The notes beneath the pieces were generated by a model. It was not told the DNA's origin, ran no database searches, and saw only the letters and a program-made list of their open reading frames with translations. A stretch of 64,000 nt of DNA from an uncultured Gemmata sp. (GTDB lineage Bacteria; Planctomycetota; Planctomycetia; Gemmatales; Gemmataceae). Of this stretch, positions 45,302 through 55,713 are shown one piece after another. The translations under genes and the position numbers were made by a program. How positions within the stretch are numbered: position 1 is the first letter of the stretch; every line of letters begins with the position of its first letter. The stretch spans positions 62,001 through 126,000 of the forward strand of contig CALDUT010000006.1 in assembly GCA_937924775.1 (NCBI GenBank), written 5' to 3'.

Positions 45302-48300
45302 GGGGTTCCTTCAAACTCGCCAGAAATTCCACCAAATCGCGCAGTTCGCGGCGGCTGAGCTTCTTGTGCAAATCCTCCGGCATGGCACTGGGGCCTGTCC
45401 GCCGGCGAATCACATCCGCCACCGCAACAACCACCTCTTTATTCTCCGCGGTCACGAGCTTGATCTGCTGCGCATCCTCTCTCTTGATGACCCCGGAAAC
45501 CGTGGTTTCGTCGGCCAGAAGTAGAATCACGGTATCGTACCCGTGAGCGATTTTCGCGCTGGGCAGCACGATCGATTCCAGCAGGTAACGGCGATCTTTC
45601 TGCGGGTCGGCGGCGATGCCGTTGAGGGCTGGGCCGACTTGGCCGCCGTGGCCATCGAGCTGATGACAGCGCTGGCAATAGACTGCGGTGTTGTTGAGGA
45701 AAATGGCCCGACCACGTTCGGCATCGCCACCTTCGAGCGTTTCGCTGTAGAGAGCAAGGGGGTCACCGCCAGGAGCCTTGGCACGTTTCGTTTGGGCGTC
45801 GCGGAAGGCTTGCAGTTTCTGCTTGAGGGGGGAGAAGAATTTGAGTTTGGGTGTTTGCAGGCGCTTTTCGGCCGCCTCCAGAACATCGAGTAATAGAGGC
45901 GCGGGAACTTGCCCCGCGAGGGCTGCATCGAGCCATTCAGCCAGCATTTTGTCGGCTTCTGCCGAAGAACGTGCGCGAGCCAGAATCTCGAACCCGGCCT
46001 GGCGTTCCACCAGCGGCACACTGTCATCCTTCAACATTGTGCGGAGCTGCGGCAGGACGGCGTCGAGATCCATCCGCGCCAGCACCGCGCGACCCGCGGC
46101 CCGCAGACGCGGGTCCGACGCATGCAGTGCGGCATCTGCCAGTTGTTTCAGGCCGTCACTGTGGAGGGCTTCGGCGGCGTAAAGCGCCTCGATGCGTACC
46201 GCCACCGGGTTCTTCGCATCCTGCACCAATTGCCCCATGGCGGCAGCGAATTCCTGGATGTTGAGCTGAGCGACGGTTTGCGCGGCTTGCTTGCGAACCA
46301 AGTCACTGCCGGTGAAGATGGCCACGCCGGCGTGCGTGAGAGCTGCCACCGGTACATGCCGATCGCGGGGGGCTAGGTCGAGCGTCAGGCCGGTGATGGG
46401 ATCGCGGCGCGGGGGTTGGGGCCACGAGCCGAGCAGCTTCAAGGCGAAAGTCCGAACGTAGTCGGCTTCGTCGCAGCGGGCGGCGAAGGCGGCGACCCGC
46501 TGCGCGGCCTCTGGCGTGCCCAGGTGATAGTTCGCGGCCAACGCCCGGTAGCAGATCGCGTCGGGCTGTTGCGGCTTGTCGGCGAGTTTCGCCAAAGCCT
46601 CCAGGGCCTCACGACCAAGCCGGAGGTCGTAGATAGCCCGGGCCGCCTCCACCCCGATACGCGGTTCGCGGTCACGCAAAAATTCGGCACACAGGGAGCT
46701 TTTGTGCTTCCGCAAGGCCAGCAGGACGCCCAGCCGCACCGCGGGAACATCGTAGCGAGCGGGGTCCTGTTCCACCGCGTCCTTCCAAAGCCGCAGCACA
46801 TCGGCCGGTTGGCGAGCAACGTAGTACAGCCCCATCACCGCGGCATGGCGGAGGTAGGGATCTTTGTCGTCGTTCGTTCGGAGCAGATCGAAGAAGGGAG
46901 TGAAGTAGCTCTGCTCACCGGAGGGGCGAACTTGCAACGGCGGTTGTCCGATTTTGCCAAAAGCCAAGGCCGCCGCCGCTTTGAGGCGATCGTTGGGATC
47001 CGCGAACAATGGGCGGATCGCGTCTTGCACCGCGCTGGCCGTGGGGTTTGGCTCGGCACCGCGGCCACTGTGGCGCATCACCTGGCCCAGTTGTTCAACC
47101 GCGACCCGGCGAACTTCAACATCCTCGTTGGGATTTTGGATCAGCTTCACCAGCGGTGCGGCGGCTTCACGCTTGTCACGGGCCAGCATGCCCAACCCCC
47201 AGACGGCGTGCAACCGGGCCAGTGGGTTCTTCGATTCTGCCAACACCCGGCGGAACGAGCCCTCGGCCCGGCGTTCCGAAGACGCCAGCTCGAATTGTGC
47301 CTCCATGCGGACTTGCTTATGGGGAAATTCGAGGAGTTGTTCGAGTTCCCGCTCGGTTGTGTTGGCGAAACCTTCGGCCAGCAGTTTCCGCGCTTGAGCC
47401 ACCTGCGGATTTTTCATTGCCTCCGGATCGGTGACGCGGAAAATCCGCCCCTTATTGGGCGGTGCCCACCCACCGGTCCAATCGCTCCAATAGAAGGCGC
47501 CATCGGGGCCAAACTCACAATCGCTGGGCACCAGGCCACTGATGAACACTTCCGGCTTACTGACCTCAAAACTCGCCCCTTGGGGTGTTACCGTCAGCAT
47601 CCAAATTTTGCTACTGATATGGCTCGATGTGTAATCGCAGCAGAAGAAATGATTCTTGTACTTGTCAGTAAAACCAATGCCGGGGTAGTGGGTCAGGCCG
47701 GCGGGGCCGTTGCCGAAATTGGCCAGCGGCGGCACGATGAAGGCGGGTTGCCCCGGCCAGTACGGCTCCCACATACGCTCCACGTTCCACGCGCCGCGGT
47801 TCCCCTGGCGCACCTCGGGGGTGTGGTAGTCGGTGCCGTACTGAAAGCCGCCATGCCAACCGCTTTCCCCACCTTCGACCACATAGACCCACCGCGCCCG
47901 GTCGCCGCTATCGGAATCGTTATCGAAGGTGAAAAGATTCCCGTAATCGTCGAAGGCGATTTCCTGAGGATTGCGCAAGCCGCTATGAACCACCTCCAGA
48001 TTGCGGCCGTCCAGATCACACCGTAAGACCGCGCCGGTGTTCGGGTACTCCAGCTTTCTACCCTCTTTGGTGGTGACCACAAAGCCCCGATCGCCCATGC
48101 TGAAGTACAACTTGCCGTCCGGCCCCATGCGCAGGCCGTGGAGGTCGTGGCCGAGATATTGCACCGTTGGGCCAAAACCGGTGGCCAGCGATTTCTTCAC
48201 ATCCGCGTGATTATCGCCGGTGGTGTCTTGCAATTCGTACAAGTCGGGGATGCACGTGAAATACACCCGGCCTTTGCGGGCTAGCACCCCGGCGGCGAGG

Positions 48301-48806
48301 CCATCTTGAGGCCGGTTGAAACCCTTGGCAAACACGACGCTCTTATCCGCCTTGCCATCCCCGGTGCTATCCCACAGCAAGCGGATCTGATCGTCGAATT
48401 TCTCAAAACCGGTGTATTTATGCTTTTTGTACATCGCCAACAGATCGTCGATGCTACGGTTGGCGAGGTCTTCGTCGAGCCACTGTATGTGGTGGCGTGT
48501 ATCGGGAACACCGTTGCCGAAGCGGGTCGTTTCTGCGACATAAACTCGCCCCTTCTCGTCGAAGCAAAAACTGACAGGGTTGGCCAACAGCGGCTCCGCG
48601 GCCCACAGTTCTACCTGCATCGCCTTATCCGAAAGCCGCACCAGGCTCAGGGCTTCCTCCGGGGTCGGCATCGAGGATTCGTCGTCTTGCTCCTGCTGGG
48701 CGTTGGCAGTCGGGCTACCATCCGGAACTAACGAAATGACATAAATGAGAGCAACAGCGCAAAGGATGGAAAAGACCAAAAGGGCAGCGACAGCAAAACG
48801 CGGCAT
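45291..48806 (-). CDS. PVC-type membrane-bound dehydrogenase with HEAT-like repeats and cytochrome c-like heme site
   Basis: A 1171-aa protein common in planctomycetes. An N-terminal hydrophobic segment (about 4-27) exports or anchors it. Residues about 45-480 form a beta-propeller dehydrogenase-like domain (VYVAETTRFGNG, LHGLRMGPDGKLYFSMGDRG, GLRNPQEIAFDDYGNLFTFD, PSDCEFGPDGAFYWSDW). HEAT-type helical repeats fill about 490-950. The C-terminal heme domain has CQRCH at 1044-1048, followed by GPALNGIA, and a methionine near 1143 could be the second ligand. It is thought to oxidise sugars or related compounds in the periplasm; the substrate is unknown. I start at the ATG at 48806, which begins right at the hydrophobic segment. 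Confidence 0.9.
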   Translation of the reverse strand: MPRFAVAALLVFSILCAVALIYVISLVPDGSPTANAQQEQDDESSMPTPEEALSLVRLSDKAMQVELWAAEPLLANPVSFCFDEKGRVYVAETTRFGNGVPDTRHHIQWLDEDLANRSIDDLLAMYKKHKYTGFEKFDDQIRLLWDSTGDGKADKSVVFAKGFNRPQDGLAAGVLARKGRVYFTCIPDLYELQDTTGDNHADVKKSLATGFGPTVQYLGHDLHGLRMGPDGKLYFSMGDRGFVVTTKEGRKLEYPNTGAVLRCDLDGRNLEVVHSGLRNPQEIAFDDYGNLFTFDNDSDSGDRARWVYVVEGGESGWHGGFQYGTDYHTPEVRQGNRGAWNVERMWEPYWPGQPAFIVPPLANFGNGPAGLTHYPGIGFTDKYKNHFFCCDYTSSHISSKIWMLTVTPQGASFEVSKPEVFISGLVPSDCEFGPDGAFYWSDWTGGWAPPNKGRIFRVTDPEAMKNPQVAQARKLLAEGFANTTERELEQLLEFPHKQVRMEAQFELASSERRAEGSFRRVLAESKNPLARLHAVWGLGMLARDKREAAAPLVKLIQNPNEDVEVRRVAVEQLGQVMRHSGRGAEPNPTASAVQDAIRPLFADPNDRLKAAAALAFGKIGQPPLQVRPSGEQSYFTPFFDLLRTNDDKDPYLRHAAVMGLYYVARQPADVLRLWKDAVEQDPARYDVPAVRLGVLLALRKHKSSLCAEFLRDREPRIGVEAARAIYDLRLGREALEALAKLADKPQQPDAICYRALAANYHLGTPEAAQRVAAFAARCDEADYVRTFALKLLGSWPQPPRRDPITGLTLDLAPRDRHVPVAALTHAGVAIFTGSDLVRKQAAQTVAQLNIQEFAAAMGQLVQDAKNPVAVRIEALYAAEALHSDGLKQLADAALHASDPRLRAAGRAVLARMDLDAVLPQLRTMLKDDSVPLVERQAGFEILARARSSAEADKMLAEWLDAALAGQVPAPLLLDVLEAAEKRLQTPKLKFFSPLKQKLQAFRDAQTKRAKAPGGDPLALYSETLEGGDAERGRAIFLNNTAVYCQRCHQLDGHGGQVGPALNGIAADPQKDRRYLLESIVLPSAKIAHGYDTVILLLADETTVSGVIKREDAQQIKLVTAENKEVVVAVADVIRRRTGPSAMPEDLHKKLSRRELRDLVEFLASLKEPLKK

Positions 48807-49060
48807 AGCAGGGCAGCTCCGGAACCATGCGGAAAACTGGCAGAATAAGTGTAGGCTACGCGATATTCGCCCCACGGGCAACCGAAAGCCCCCCTCCGCC
48901 GCGGCAAGCGGTGCGGTAAATTCGTGAGGAGCGGAGGACTCGACGGGTGGCCCCCGCGAAAACTGCGCGGAAAAAGCTTCACTGCGCAGGCCACCCTGGG
49001 GCACTATTCACCCCCCAGCGCAAGCGGGGGTGGCCGTTTCCGCCGGCCCTCTTCTGCGAC

Positions 49061-50863
49061 TCAGAACTTGGCGATGGTCGCCTGGGCACATTCCAGCAGC
49101 CCAGGGTCGTCGTTATCGTCGAGCGCAGCGAAGTTATTCCGGATACGGCGGAAAGCGATCCGGAGGAAATATTGGCCAGCGATTGGATCGGCGTAGGGAT
49201 CGTTCGCGAGCTGGCCATTGGCCGTTTTGCTGCTGAGGATGTGATCGAGCCGGGCCAGCACGCAGGCACTGACATACAAATCGATGGCAATATCGGCGAT
49301 CCGTTCGTGAACGAGCTGCGCCTGGGCGAAATTTTCTTCGGTTTTGGCAGCTAAAAAAACATGCGGCAGCTTCAAACCGAATTCCCGAACCAACCGGCCG
49401 AGCGTGTAGGCTTCCTGGCGCAGTTCGTTGGCCCGCACAGGGATAGTCGGGGCGCTGGTGGTCAGCCAGGGGGCCACGAGTTGGGTGCCCACCCCCAGGG
49501 CCGCGGGGATGCTCCGCAAAAAGCCCATCACCCCCCCACCCAGAGCCTGATCGCGGAGGCCTTTGAGGTACATGCCCGGCCCCCGACAGCCGACCACCGC
49601 GATGAACGCCTTCAACACGTCGTTGGCACCCTCACCAATCATGTTGATGCGGGCATCACGCATCCACCGCTCGATCGGTTGATCGCTGAAGTAGCCTTTG
49701 CCGCCCCACACCTGCAGCGTATCGTTGACGATGGTCCACAGATGCTCGGTCGCGAAGACTTTGAGGATGGCGGTCTCCAGCATGTAATCCGGTGCGCCCT
49801 GGTCGATGAAGGCGGCACATTCGTTGGTCGCAGCTTCCATCGCAAAGCAGTGCGCGGCAGCAAAAGCAATCTTTTTCTGGACGAGTTGAAACTCGCTCAG
49901 CGGCTGTTGGAACTGAATCCGTTTTTTGGCGTGTTCCGTCATCGCCTTGATACACGCCTTGGCATGCCCGGTACACGTCGCCCCGAAGGTGACGCGGCCA
50001 TAGTTCAGCACCGTGAGGGCCGCCTGCAGCCCTCGCCCCATCTGGCCGAGAATGTTCTCCCTGGGCACCCGCATGTTGGTGAAGCGAATCTTGCCGGTCG
50101 CGGTGCCGCGAATGCCGCACTTTTCGGCCCGGGCCTCCAACACTTCAAAGCCGGGCATATCGGGAGTAACCAGAAACGCGGTCACTTTCCCCTTGGGCGT
50201 ACTCGGATCGGGGGTGCGAGCCATCACCGTCAGCACATGGGCGATACCGCCGTTGGTGATGTAGTGTTTGATGCCGTTGAGAATGAAGGCGGAACCGTCT
50301 TCAGTCGGGGTCGCGGTCGTGCGGACGCCAGCGGCATCAGAACCGGCTTCTGGCTCGGTCAAGGCAAAGGCACACAATTTGCTACCATCGTAGAGACCCG
50401 GGAGCCATTTCGCCTGTTGTTCCTTCGTCCCGAATAAACAGAGGGCCCGAACCCCAATGCTGTGGTGGGCATTGACAAACACCGCGGTACTGGCACAGTG
50501 CCCGCCGAGGATCTCCATACATTTCAGGTATTGTTGCTGACCAAAACCGAGGCCGCCAAATTCGGTGGGGAGCGTCAGCTTGTACATGCCGATGTCCGCC
50601 AGCCCCTTGATGACCTCGTCGGGAATGCGAGCTTCGCGGTCGATCTTCATATGGTCGATGTGGGCTTCGGCGAACGCTTTGACCTTGGCCGCCATCTCAT
50701 CCGCCGCGGCTTGTTTATCCGGCGGTAAGGTGGGGTAGGGAAAGAGCAATTCCCCCTTGAATTTGCCGAAAAACAACGCTTTGGCGAAGCCAACATCCGG
50801 CCCGGCGATGAGTTCTTCCACATCTTTGCGTTGTTCGGCGATCTGCTGTGCGGTGAGAGCCAT
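49061..50863 (-). CDS. Acyl-CoA dehydrogenase (long type with C-terminal extension)
   Basis: A 600-aa flavoenzyme. The standard acyl-CoA dehydrogenase core spans about 30-400: LPTEFGGLGFG, CAFALTEPEAGSDAAGVRTTA, GIKHYITNGGIAHV, MRVPRENILG and NYGRVTFGATCTGHA, with the likely catalytic glutamate in MIGEGANDVL. About 190 extra residues follow, as in very-long-chain and ACAD9-like enzymes, and probably help dimerisation. It makes the first oxidation of fatty-acyl-CoA to enoyl-CoA with FAD. The ATG at 50863 has GAGGGATTGGTT in front. No other beta-oxidation genes are nearby. Confidence 0.93.
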   Translation of the reverse strand: MALTAQQIAEQRKDVEELIAGPDVGFAKALFFGKFKGELLFPYPTLPPDKQAAADEMAAKVKAFAEAHIDHMKIDREARIPDEVIKGLADIGMYKLTLPTEFGGLGFGQQQYLKCMEILGGHCASTAVFVNAHHSIGVRALCLFGTKEQQAKWLPGLYDGSKLCAFALTEPEAGSDAAGVRTTATPTEDGSAFILNGIKHYITNGGIAHVLTVMARTPDPSTPKGKVTAFLVTPDMPGFEVLEARAEKCGIRGTATGKIRFTNMRVPRENILGQMGRGLQAALTVLNYGRVTFGATCTGHAKACIKAMTEHAKKRIQFQQPLSEFQLVQKKIAFAAAHCFAMEAATNECAAFIDQGAPDYMLETAILKVFATEHLWTIVNDTLQVWGGKGYFSDQPIERWMRDARINMIGEGANDVLKAFIAVVGCRGPGMYLKGLRDQALGGGVMGFLRSIPAALGVGTQLVAPWLTTSAPTIPVRANELRQEAYTLGRLVREFGLKLPHVFLAAKTEENFAQAQLVHERIADIAIDLYVSACVLARLDHILSSKTANGQLANDPYADPIAGQYFLRIAFRRIRNNFAALDDNDDPGLLECAQATIAKF

Positions 50864-50958
50864 AACCAATCCCTCAAATTCAGCCGCACACAGAAAATGA
50901 GAGAGGTTCGTGCGGCTGTGATACGGCATTATATCTAACCGCCGGGTTTGCGCCGCGA

Positions 50959-51753
50959 TCAACCGGTCGCCGAGGCGGGGGCAGCCACGAAGTAGTATTC
51001 CTCCCCGCTGAGCCAGTGGGCCTCCCAGACGGCCCAGGTATAGGGGGGCCGGTCGTGCAGCCATCCGGCCAGTGTCCACAGCTGATAGCCCAGGTCCTGC
51101 GTGATGAGCTGGAACAAATCGCCCGCGGTGACACCGTAGCAGCCTGTGGAACGGCGGGCCGCTTCGAACACGATCACCGGGCGGCTGCGGTGAATCGTCG
51201 CCCGCGCTCCGCGGAGGGCATGGTATTCGCCGCCTTCGATGTCCAATTTGATGAAGGCAACGGCTTCGCTAGGAGGAATGACATCATCGAGACGAACGAC
51301 GGTGACCGGAATTTCTTCCAGCACCGGGTCGGGGCGGTCGTAGTCGCGGCGGCGCAGGCCGCTGTAGCCCGGATCGTTCACAACGTGCAAGAAGGTGGTG
51401 GTTGTGGCGGTGTCCCCCACCGCGTAAGGGTAGATCCGCAACTGGGGGAAGTCGGCCCGCAGTTGGGCGGCCAGATGCGGCAGCGGCTCGAACGCATAAT
51501 GCCGCCCGTGCGGAGCTGCGGCCAGCATAGCCCGGAGGATCACTCCGGCATGGGCCCCCACATCCACCCCCACGGCATCGCCACGCAGAACCCGGCGAAT
51601 AATCGCGATAGTATCACGATCGTAGGCCAGGTGCTGTTGCGCGATCGGGTCGAGTGCGGTTCCAACAAATGGTGGCCGCCAGCGGCGTTTCCACCACCGC
51701 ACGAACGTTCCGACCGGTGAATTTTTGGCCACATTCCGGAGATAGGCATACAT
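50959..51753 (-). CDS. FkbM-family methyltransferase
   Basis: A 264-aa protein. The SAM-binding motif I reads VGVDVGAHAGVIL, with ALEP replaced by YAFEPLPHL as motif II. The later FIKLDIEGGEYHALRGA is the FkbM signature containing the acidic pair. It should methylate a hydroxyl or similar group, often on a sugar or small molecule; the acceptor is unknown. The ATG at 51753 is the first in frame and a TTG 15 bases earlier is weaker. It stands alone, downstream of no related gene; the PseG-like gene at 34 kb is far away. Confidence 0.85.
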   Translation of the reverse strand: MYAYLRNVAKNSPVGTFVRWWKRRWRPPFVGTALDPIAQQHLAYDRDTIAIIRRVLRGDAVGVDVGAHAGVILRAMLAAAPHGRHYAFEPLPHLAAQLRADFPQLRIYPYAVGDTATTTTFLHVVNDPGYSGLRRRDYDRPDPVLEEIPVTVVRLDDVIPPSEAVAFIKLDIEGGEYHALRGARATIHRSRPVIVFEAARRSTGCYGVTAGDLFQLITQDLGYQLWTLAGWLHDRPPYTWAVWEAHWLSGEEYYFVAAPASATG

Positions 51754-51860
51754 GGCGCATCCCTGCAAATCCCGTAGAAGAGCCCTACGCTAGCGGTTTT
51801 TCCTAGGCTTTGCAAGAGAGCCTCGTTGGTGCGGAAATTCCCCCAAGGGCACCATCGACC

Positions 51861-52571
51861 ATGAATCCGCGTACAATAGATCCGCGAACTTCTGGTATTC
51901 TCCACTCCCCCCGGAGCCGCGACTTGAATAACGCCACCCGCAACACGCTCCCCACCCACGACGACAGCGGGCCGTTGGCTTCCTCCAACGAACTCGAACC
52001 GCTCCCAATCGATCACGCTCGGCTGCGCCGGGCTGTTCGCGAATTGCTCATCGCCATCGGTGAAGACCCGGACCGCGAAGGCCTGCTCGATACACCCGAT
52101 CGCGTCGCCCGCATGTATGCGGAAATCTTCGCCGGCCTCCATACCGACCCCGGCGTTTTCCTCCAAAAAACCTTCACCCAAAAGCACGATGAAATGGTCC
52201 TGGTGAAGGACATCGACTTCAGCAGCATGTGTGAACATCACCTGCTGCCGTTTTTTGGCAAAGCCCACATCGCTTATTTACCCAACGGCCAGATTGTGGG
52301 GCTGTCGAAATTGGCCCGGGTGGTGGATGCCGTGGCCCGCCGGCCCCAAGTACAAGAACGGATGACCGAGGAAATCGCTGACCTGATCATGACGCACCTG
52401 AACGCACGCGGAGTGGGCGTGATCATCGAAGCCTCACACACCTGCATGAGCATTCGCGGCGTGCGAAAACCGGGGGCCATGACCATCACCAGTTCGATGC
52501 GAGGCGGCTTCCTCGAATTCCCCGCGACCCGGGCCGAACTGATGTCGCTGGTTTTCGGCGGATCACGCTAG
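51861..52571 (+). CDS. folE: GTP cyclohydrolase I
   Basis: A 236-aa enzyme with a poorly conserved 50-residue N-terminal tail and the complete catalytic domain after it. [20 protein letters not shown] is the conserved helix; [20 protein letters not shown] holds the first zinc ligands (Cys and His) and the catalytic His, and SHTCMSIRG the second zinc cysteine. [14 protein letters not shown] and [11 protein letters not shown] complete the family. It converts GTP to dihydroneopterin triphosphate, the first step to folate or other pterins. ATG at 51861; a TTG further upstream is unlikely. Confidence 0.95.
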   Translation: MNPRTIDPRTSGILHSPRSRDLNNATRNTLPTHDDSGPLASSNELEPLPIDHARLRRAVRELLIAIGEDPDREGLLDTPDRVARMYAEIFAGLHTDPGVFLQKTFTQKHDEMVLVKDIDFSSMCEHHLLPFFGKAHIAYLPNGQIVGLSKLARVVDAVARRPQVQERMTEEIADLIMTHLNARGVGVIIEASHTCMSIRGVRKPGAMTITSSMRGGFLEFPATRAELMSLVFGGSR

Positions 52572-52661
52572 TTGGCCGGCCGACCGTTCCCAGGCGCTCG
52601 TGCGGTGGTACTCTAATAGAAAGACCTCCGGTGCGAACGCGGACCCTCGGAACTGCCCGCC

Positions 52662-55613
52662 GTGCTTGATCCCAAGCTGATGACCGACGACCTCCGCAGC
52701 CAGTTCCGTGGTCGGCTGCACTTCGACCGGCTGTCGCGAGCACGCTACGCCACCGATGCCAGCCCCTTTGAGATCGAACCGCTGGCCGTCGCCATTCCTG
52801 AAGACGAGGATAGCCTCACGGCCTTGGTCCGTTACTGCCATACGCACACGATCCCGATCATACCCCGCGGCGCCGGCACGGGCCTTAGCGGCGAATCGCT
52901 GGGGCCGGCGGTGATTGTGGACCTGAGCGTTCACTTCCGCCAGATTCTGGCGATCGACACGGATACCGTCACGGTTCAGCCGGGTGTCGTACTGCAGCAA
53001 CTCAACATCGAACTGGCGAAAATCGGCCGCCGCTTCGCTCCCGATCCGGCCAGCGCCGCCACCTGCACTTTGGGCGGTATGATCGCCACCAACGCTAGCG
53101 GCAGTAACGCCTTCCACTACGGCTACACTCGCGACTTTATCGCGGGGCTGGGCGTGATCTGGGATAGCGGCGAGCGGGCGTGGCTGGAAGATGATGCCAC
53201 TGAAGCCGCGAACGCAACCGAAGATGCTCGCACCGCCACCATCCGCCACGACGTGACGAAGCTGTTGGCCGCGAACGCCGAGCTCATCGTGGCTGCACGT
53301 CCGCAGACGCCCTTCGACCGCGGTGGCTACCAGCTCCACGGTGTTTGGAGCAAACGGGGCATCGCCTGGCCCAAGCTTTTAGCCGGTTCCGAAGGCACAC
53401 TGGCCATTATCACCGCGGCGAGGCTACGCACTGTGCCCCTGGCAGGCGGGACCTGCCTGACACTCCTCGGCTTCCCCACCCTCGATGCGGCTGTCCGCGC
53501 CGGGCTGGTACTGTGTCGGTTGGGGCCCGTGGCCTGCGACCTGCTCGACCGCCGCCTACTGTCGGTAACGCGAACCGTGGGTGTGCCGGGGCTGGGGGCA
53601 GCCTTGGTGGTCTGGTTTGAAGCGGAAACAGAACGTATCGCCACCGAGCGGGCGTGGGGCGCGATCGAAACCTTACGGCGGCAGCACATTCTCCGTGTGC
53701 TAGCAGAACCTACCTGCACTCCCGAGGGCATCGCGGCCATTCAGCAGGTGCGGGAATCCGCAGTTTCTGGCCTTTACGCCTCTGGAGGGCCTCGGCCGCT
53801 GCCGGTCATCGAAGATGTTGGCGTCCCCGCTGAAGCATTGCCGGAATATCTGGCCCGCGTCCAAGCGATTCTCAAACGTCTGGAAATCAGCGGCACGTTC
53901 TTGATTCACACGCTCACCGGTCAAGTTCATACGCGGCCGCTGTTGGATTTGCACAACCCTGCTGATCGCGACAAGCTGTGGCCGTTGGCTGAAGCCGTCC
54001 ACACGCTGGCTATCGCCTTGGGTGGAACGATCAGCACACAACACGGTACCGGCATCGCCCGCACGCCATGGGTGGAGCGGCAGTACGGTTCATTGGCGGC
54101 TGTCTTTCGCGAACTGAAAGCAATTTTCGACCCCAAAGGGATTCTCAATCCGGGCAAGATCGTCGGCCCGGACCCCAGCCGCGAGGCCTGGCCGCTACGT
54201 CGCGGAATGTTTGCCCGGCCAACGCCCCAGCCCGAGGCTGCCAACAACGGTCGGCCGCGTGGCGAGGACGCAAGCGAAACCCTCTATCCGCTGCTCGTTT
54301 GGAACGATACGTCTCCCGCTCAAGAAGTGGCCCGCTGCACCGGCTGTGGCGATTGCCGGACCCGTGTACCGCAGCAGCGTATGTGCCCAGCTTTCCGCGC
54401 CACCGGGGATGAAGCCGCAACGCCCCGCGGCATGGCCAACCTCCTGCGTGTCCTGGATGATCCCTCCGCCGCGACACCCGACGAAATCGGGGCCGCGGCC
54501 GAATGGTGCATCCACTGCAAGATGTGCCGCGACGAATGCGATGCCCGCATCAACATTCCCAAATTGATGCTAGAAACCAAAGCCCGGATATTCGCGGAAG
54601 TGGGGCTGGATCGGGCCGATTGGTTTTTGGCACGCATCGAAAGCTGGGCCGCCACCGGTAGCAACTTCGCCCCGTTGGTCAATTTCCTCCTGGGTCGTCC
54701 CTCGGCCCGGTGGTTGTTGGAGAAGTTTGTAGGTATTTCGCGGCAGCGGCGGTTGCCCGCCTTCGCCTTGCGGAACTTCTTCCGGCGTGCTCGGGGCGCT
54801 GGGCTGACGCGCACAACCCGCATCAACCACGACCCCACCGCCCCACGCGTCGCGCTGTTTGTCGATCTGTTCGCCGCGTACAACGATCCACTCATTGGAA
54901 TGGCCGCGGTCGCGGTGTTAAAGCATCACGGGATCGCGGTGTATGTACCGCGACGGCAAGCCGGCTCGGGGATTGCCCCGTTGGTGCGCGGCGATCTGGA
55001 TTCCGCCCGTGACATTGCCCGGTACAACGTTCGCCTGTTCGCCCATCTGGTCCGGGAAGGTTATCGCATCGTCTGCCTTGAACCCACCTCGGCTCTGATG
55101 TTCAAGCAGGACTATCTCGACTTGCTCGGCGACCCAGACGCGGTCCTCGTCGCCAACCACACCACCGAGATCATGGCGTACCTGGGCGAACTGAAGGCCG
55201 CTGGCAAACTCCGCACCGACTTCCGCCCACTGGAGGTTACGCTGGGCCACCACATTCCCTGCCACATGAAGGCCCTGCGGGGCCCGGTGCAGGCGCCATC
55301 ATTGCTCGAACGCATTCCGGGTGTTCGCGTCCAAACAATCGACGCCGGTTGTTCTGGGATGGCCGGAACCTGGGGGCTGAAAGCCGCCAACTATCCCCTC
55401 TCACAGGCCGCCGGCGCTGCCCTGTTCGCCGCGCTTGATCGCCCGCGGATTCTTCTAGGTTCGACCGAATGCAGCGCGTGCCGGTTGCAGATGCAAGAAG
55501 GCAGTGGCAAACGCACGTTCCACCCGGTGCAATATCTCGCGTATGCGTATGGTTTATTGCCCGAACTCGAAGCCCGTTTCCAGAAGCCTTTGGGCCGCTG
55601 GGTCAGTGATTGA
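52662..55613 (+). CDS. FAD-linked oxidase fused to Fe-S (GlpC/CCG) module, D-lactate/glycolate dehydrogenase type
   Basis: A 983-aa fusion. The N-terminal part has the FAD-binding PCMH domain (IPIIPRGAGTGLSGESLGPAVIVDLS, GGMIATNASGSNAFHYGYTRDF) and the C-terminal oxidase cap with QHGTGIARTPWVERQYG. An iron-sulfur segment follows with CTGCGDC near 558 and CIHCKMCRDECD near 615, each able to bind a 4Fe-4S cluster. The last part is a CCG-type domain (GHHIPCHMKAL, DAGCSGMAGTWG, TECSACRLQM). This design oxidises D-lactate, glycolate or another 2-hydroxy acid and passes electrons on. The start is a GTG at 52662; an ATG at 52680 is an alternative. Confidence 0.9.
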   Translation: MLDPKLMTDDLRSQFRGRLHFDRLSRARYATDASPFEIEPLAVAIPEDEDSLTALVRYCHTHTIPIIPRGAGTGLSGESLGPAVIVDLSVHFRQILAIDTDTVTVQPGVVLQQLNIELAKIGRRFAPDPASAATCTLGGMIATNASGSNAFHYGYTRDFIAGLGVIWDSGERAWLEDDATEAANATEDARTATIRHDVTKLLAANAELIVAARPQTPFDRGGYQLHGVWSKRGIAWPKLLAGSEGTLAIITAARLRTVPLAGGTCLTLLGFPTLDAAVRAGLVLCRLGPVACDLLDRRLLSVTRTVGVPGLGAALVVWFEAETERIATERAWGAIETLRRQHILRVLAEPTCTPEGIAAIQQVRESAVSGLYASGGPRPLPVIEDVGVPAEALPEYLARVQAILKRLEISGTFLIHTLTGQVHTRPLLDLHNPADRDKLWPLAEAVHTLAIALGGTISTQHGTGIARTPWVERQYGSLAAVFRELKAIFDPKGILNPGKIVGPDPSREAWPLRRGMFARPTPQPEAANNGRPRGEDASETLYPLLVWNDTSPAQEVARCTGCGDCRTRVPQQRMCPAFRATGDEAATPRGMANLLRVLDDPSAATPDEIGAAAEWCIHCKMCRDECDARINIPKLMLETKARIFAEVGLDRADWFLARIESWAATGSNFAPLVNFLLGRPSARWLLEKFVGISRQRRLPAFALRNFFRRARGAGLTRTTRINHDPTAPRVALFVDLFAAYNDPLIGMAAVAVLKHHGIAVYVPRRQAGSGIAPLVRGDLDSARDIARYNVRLFAHLVREGYRIVCLEPTSALMFKQDYLDLLGDPDAVLVANHTTEIMAYLGELKAAGKLRTDFRPLEVTLGHHIPCHMKALRGPVQAPSLLERIPGVRVQTIDAGCSGMAGTWGLKAANYPLSQAAGAALFAALDRPRILLGSTECSACRLQMQEGSGKRTFHPVQYLAYAYGLLPELEARFQKPLGRWVSD

Positions 55614-55713
55614 GGCCCCACACTCTCCGCGCCGCGGAGCCTGCTGGGTCAGCCATGGAACCCTCAACGAGTTGGTGTGGTCACGCTGCGTTTTCCCCAA
55701 GTGAGTCATTCCC

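Noticed and set aside
46416-48026. A 536-codon plus-strand frame
   Set aside because: Antisense to the PVC-type dehydrogenase, whose frame shows clear propeller and HEAT-like motifs over the same bases.
48989-49035. GGCCACCC/GGGTGGCC hairpin between the acyl-CoA dehydrogenase and the PVC dehydrogenase
   Set aside because: The loop is over 30 bases and no T run follows on the minus strand, so a terminator call is not safe.
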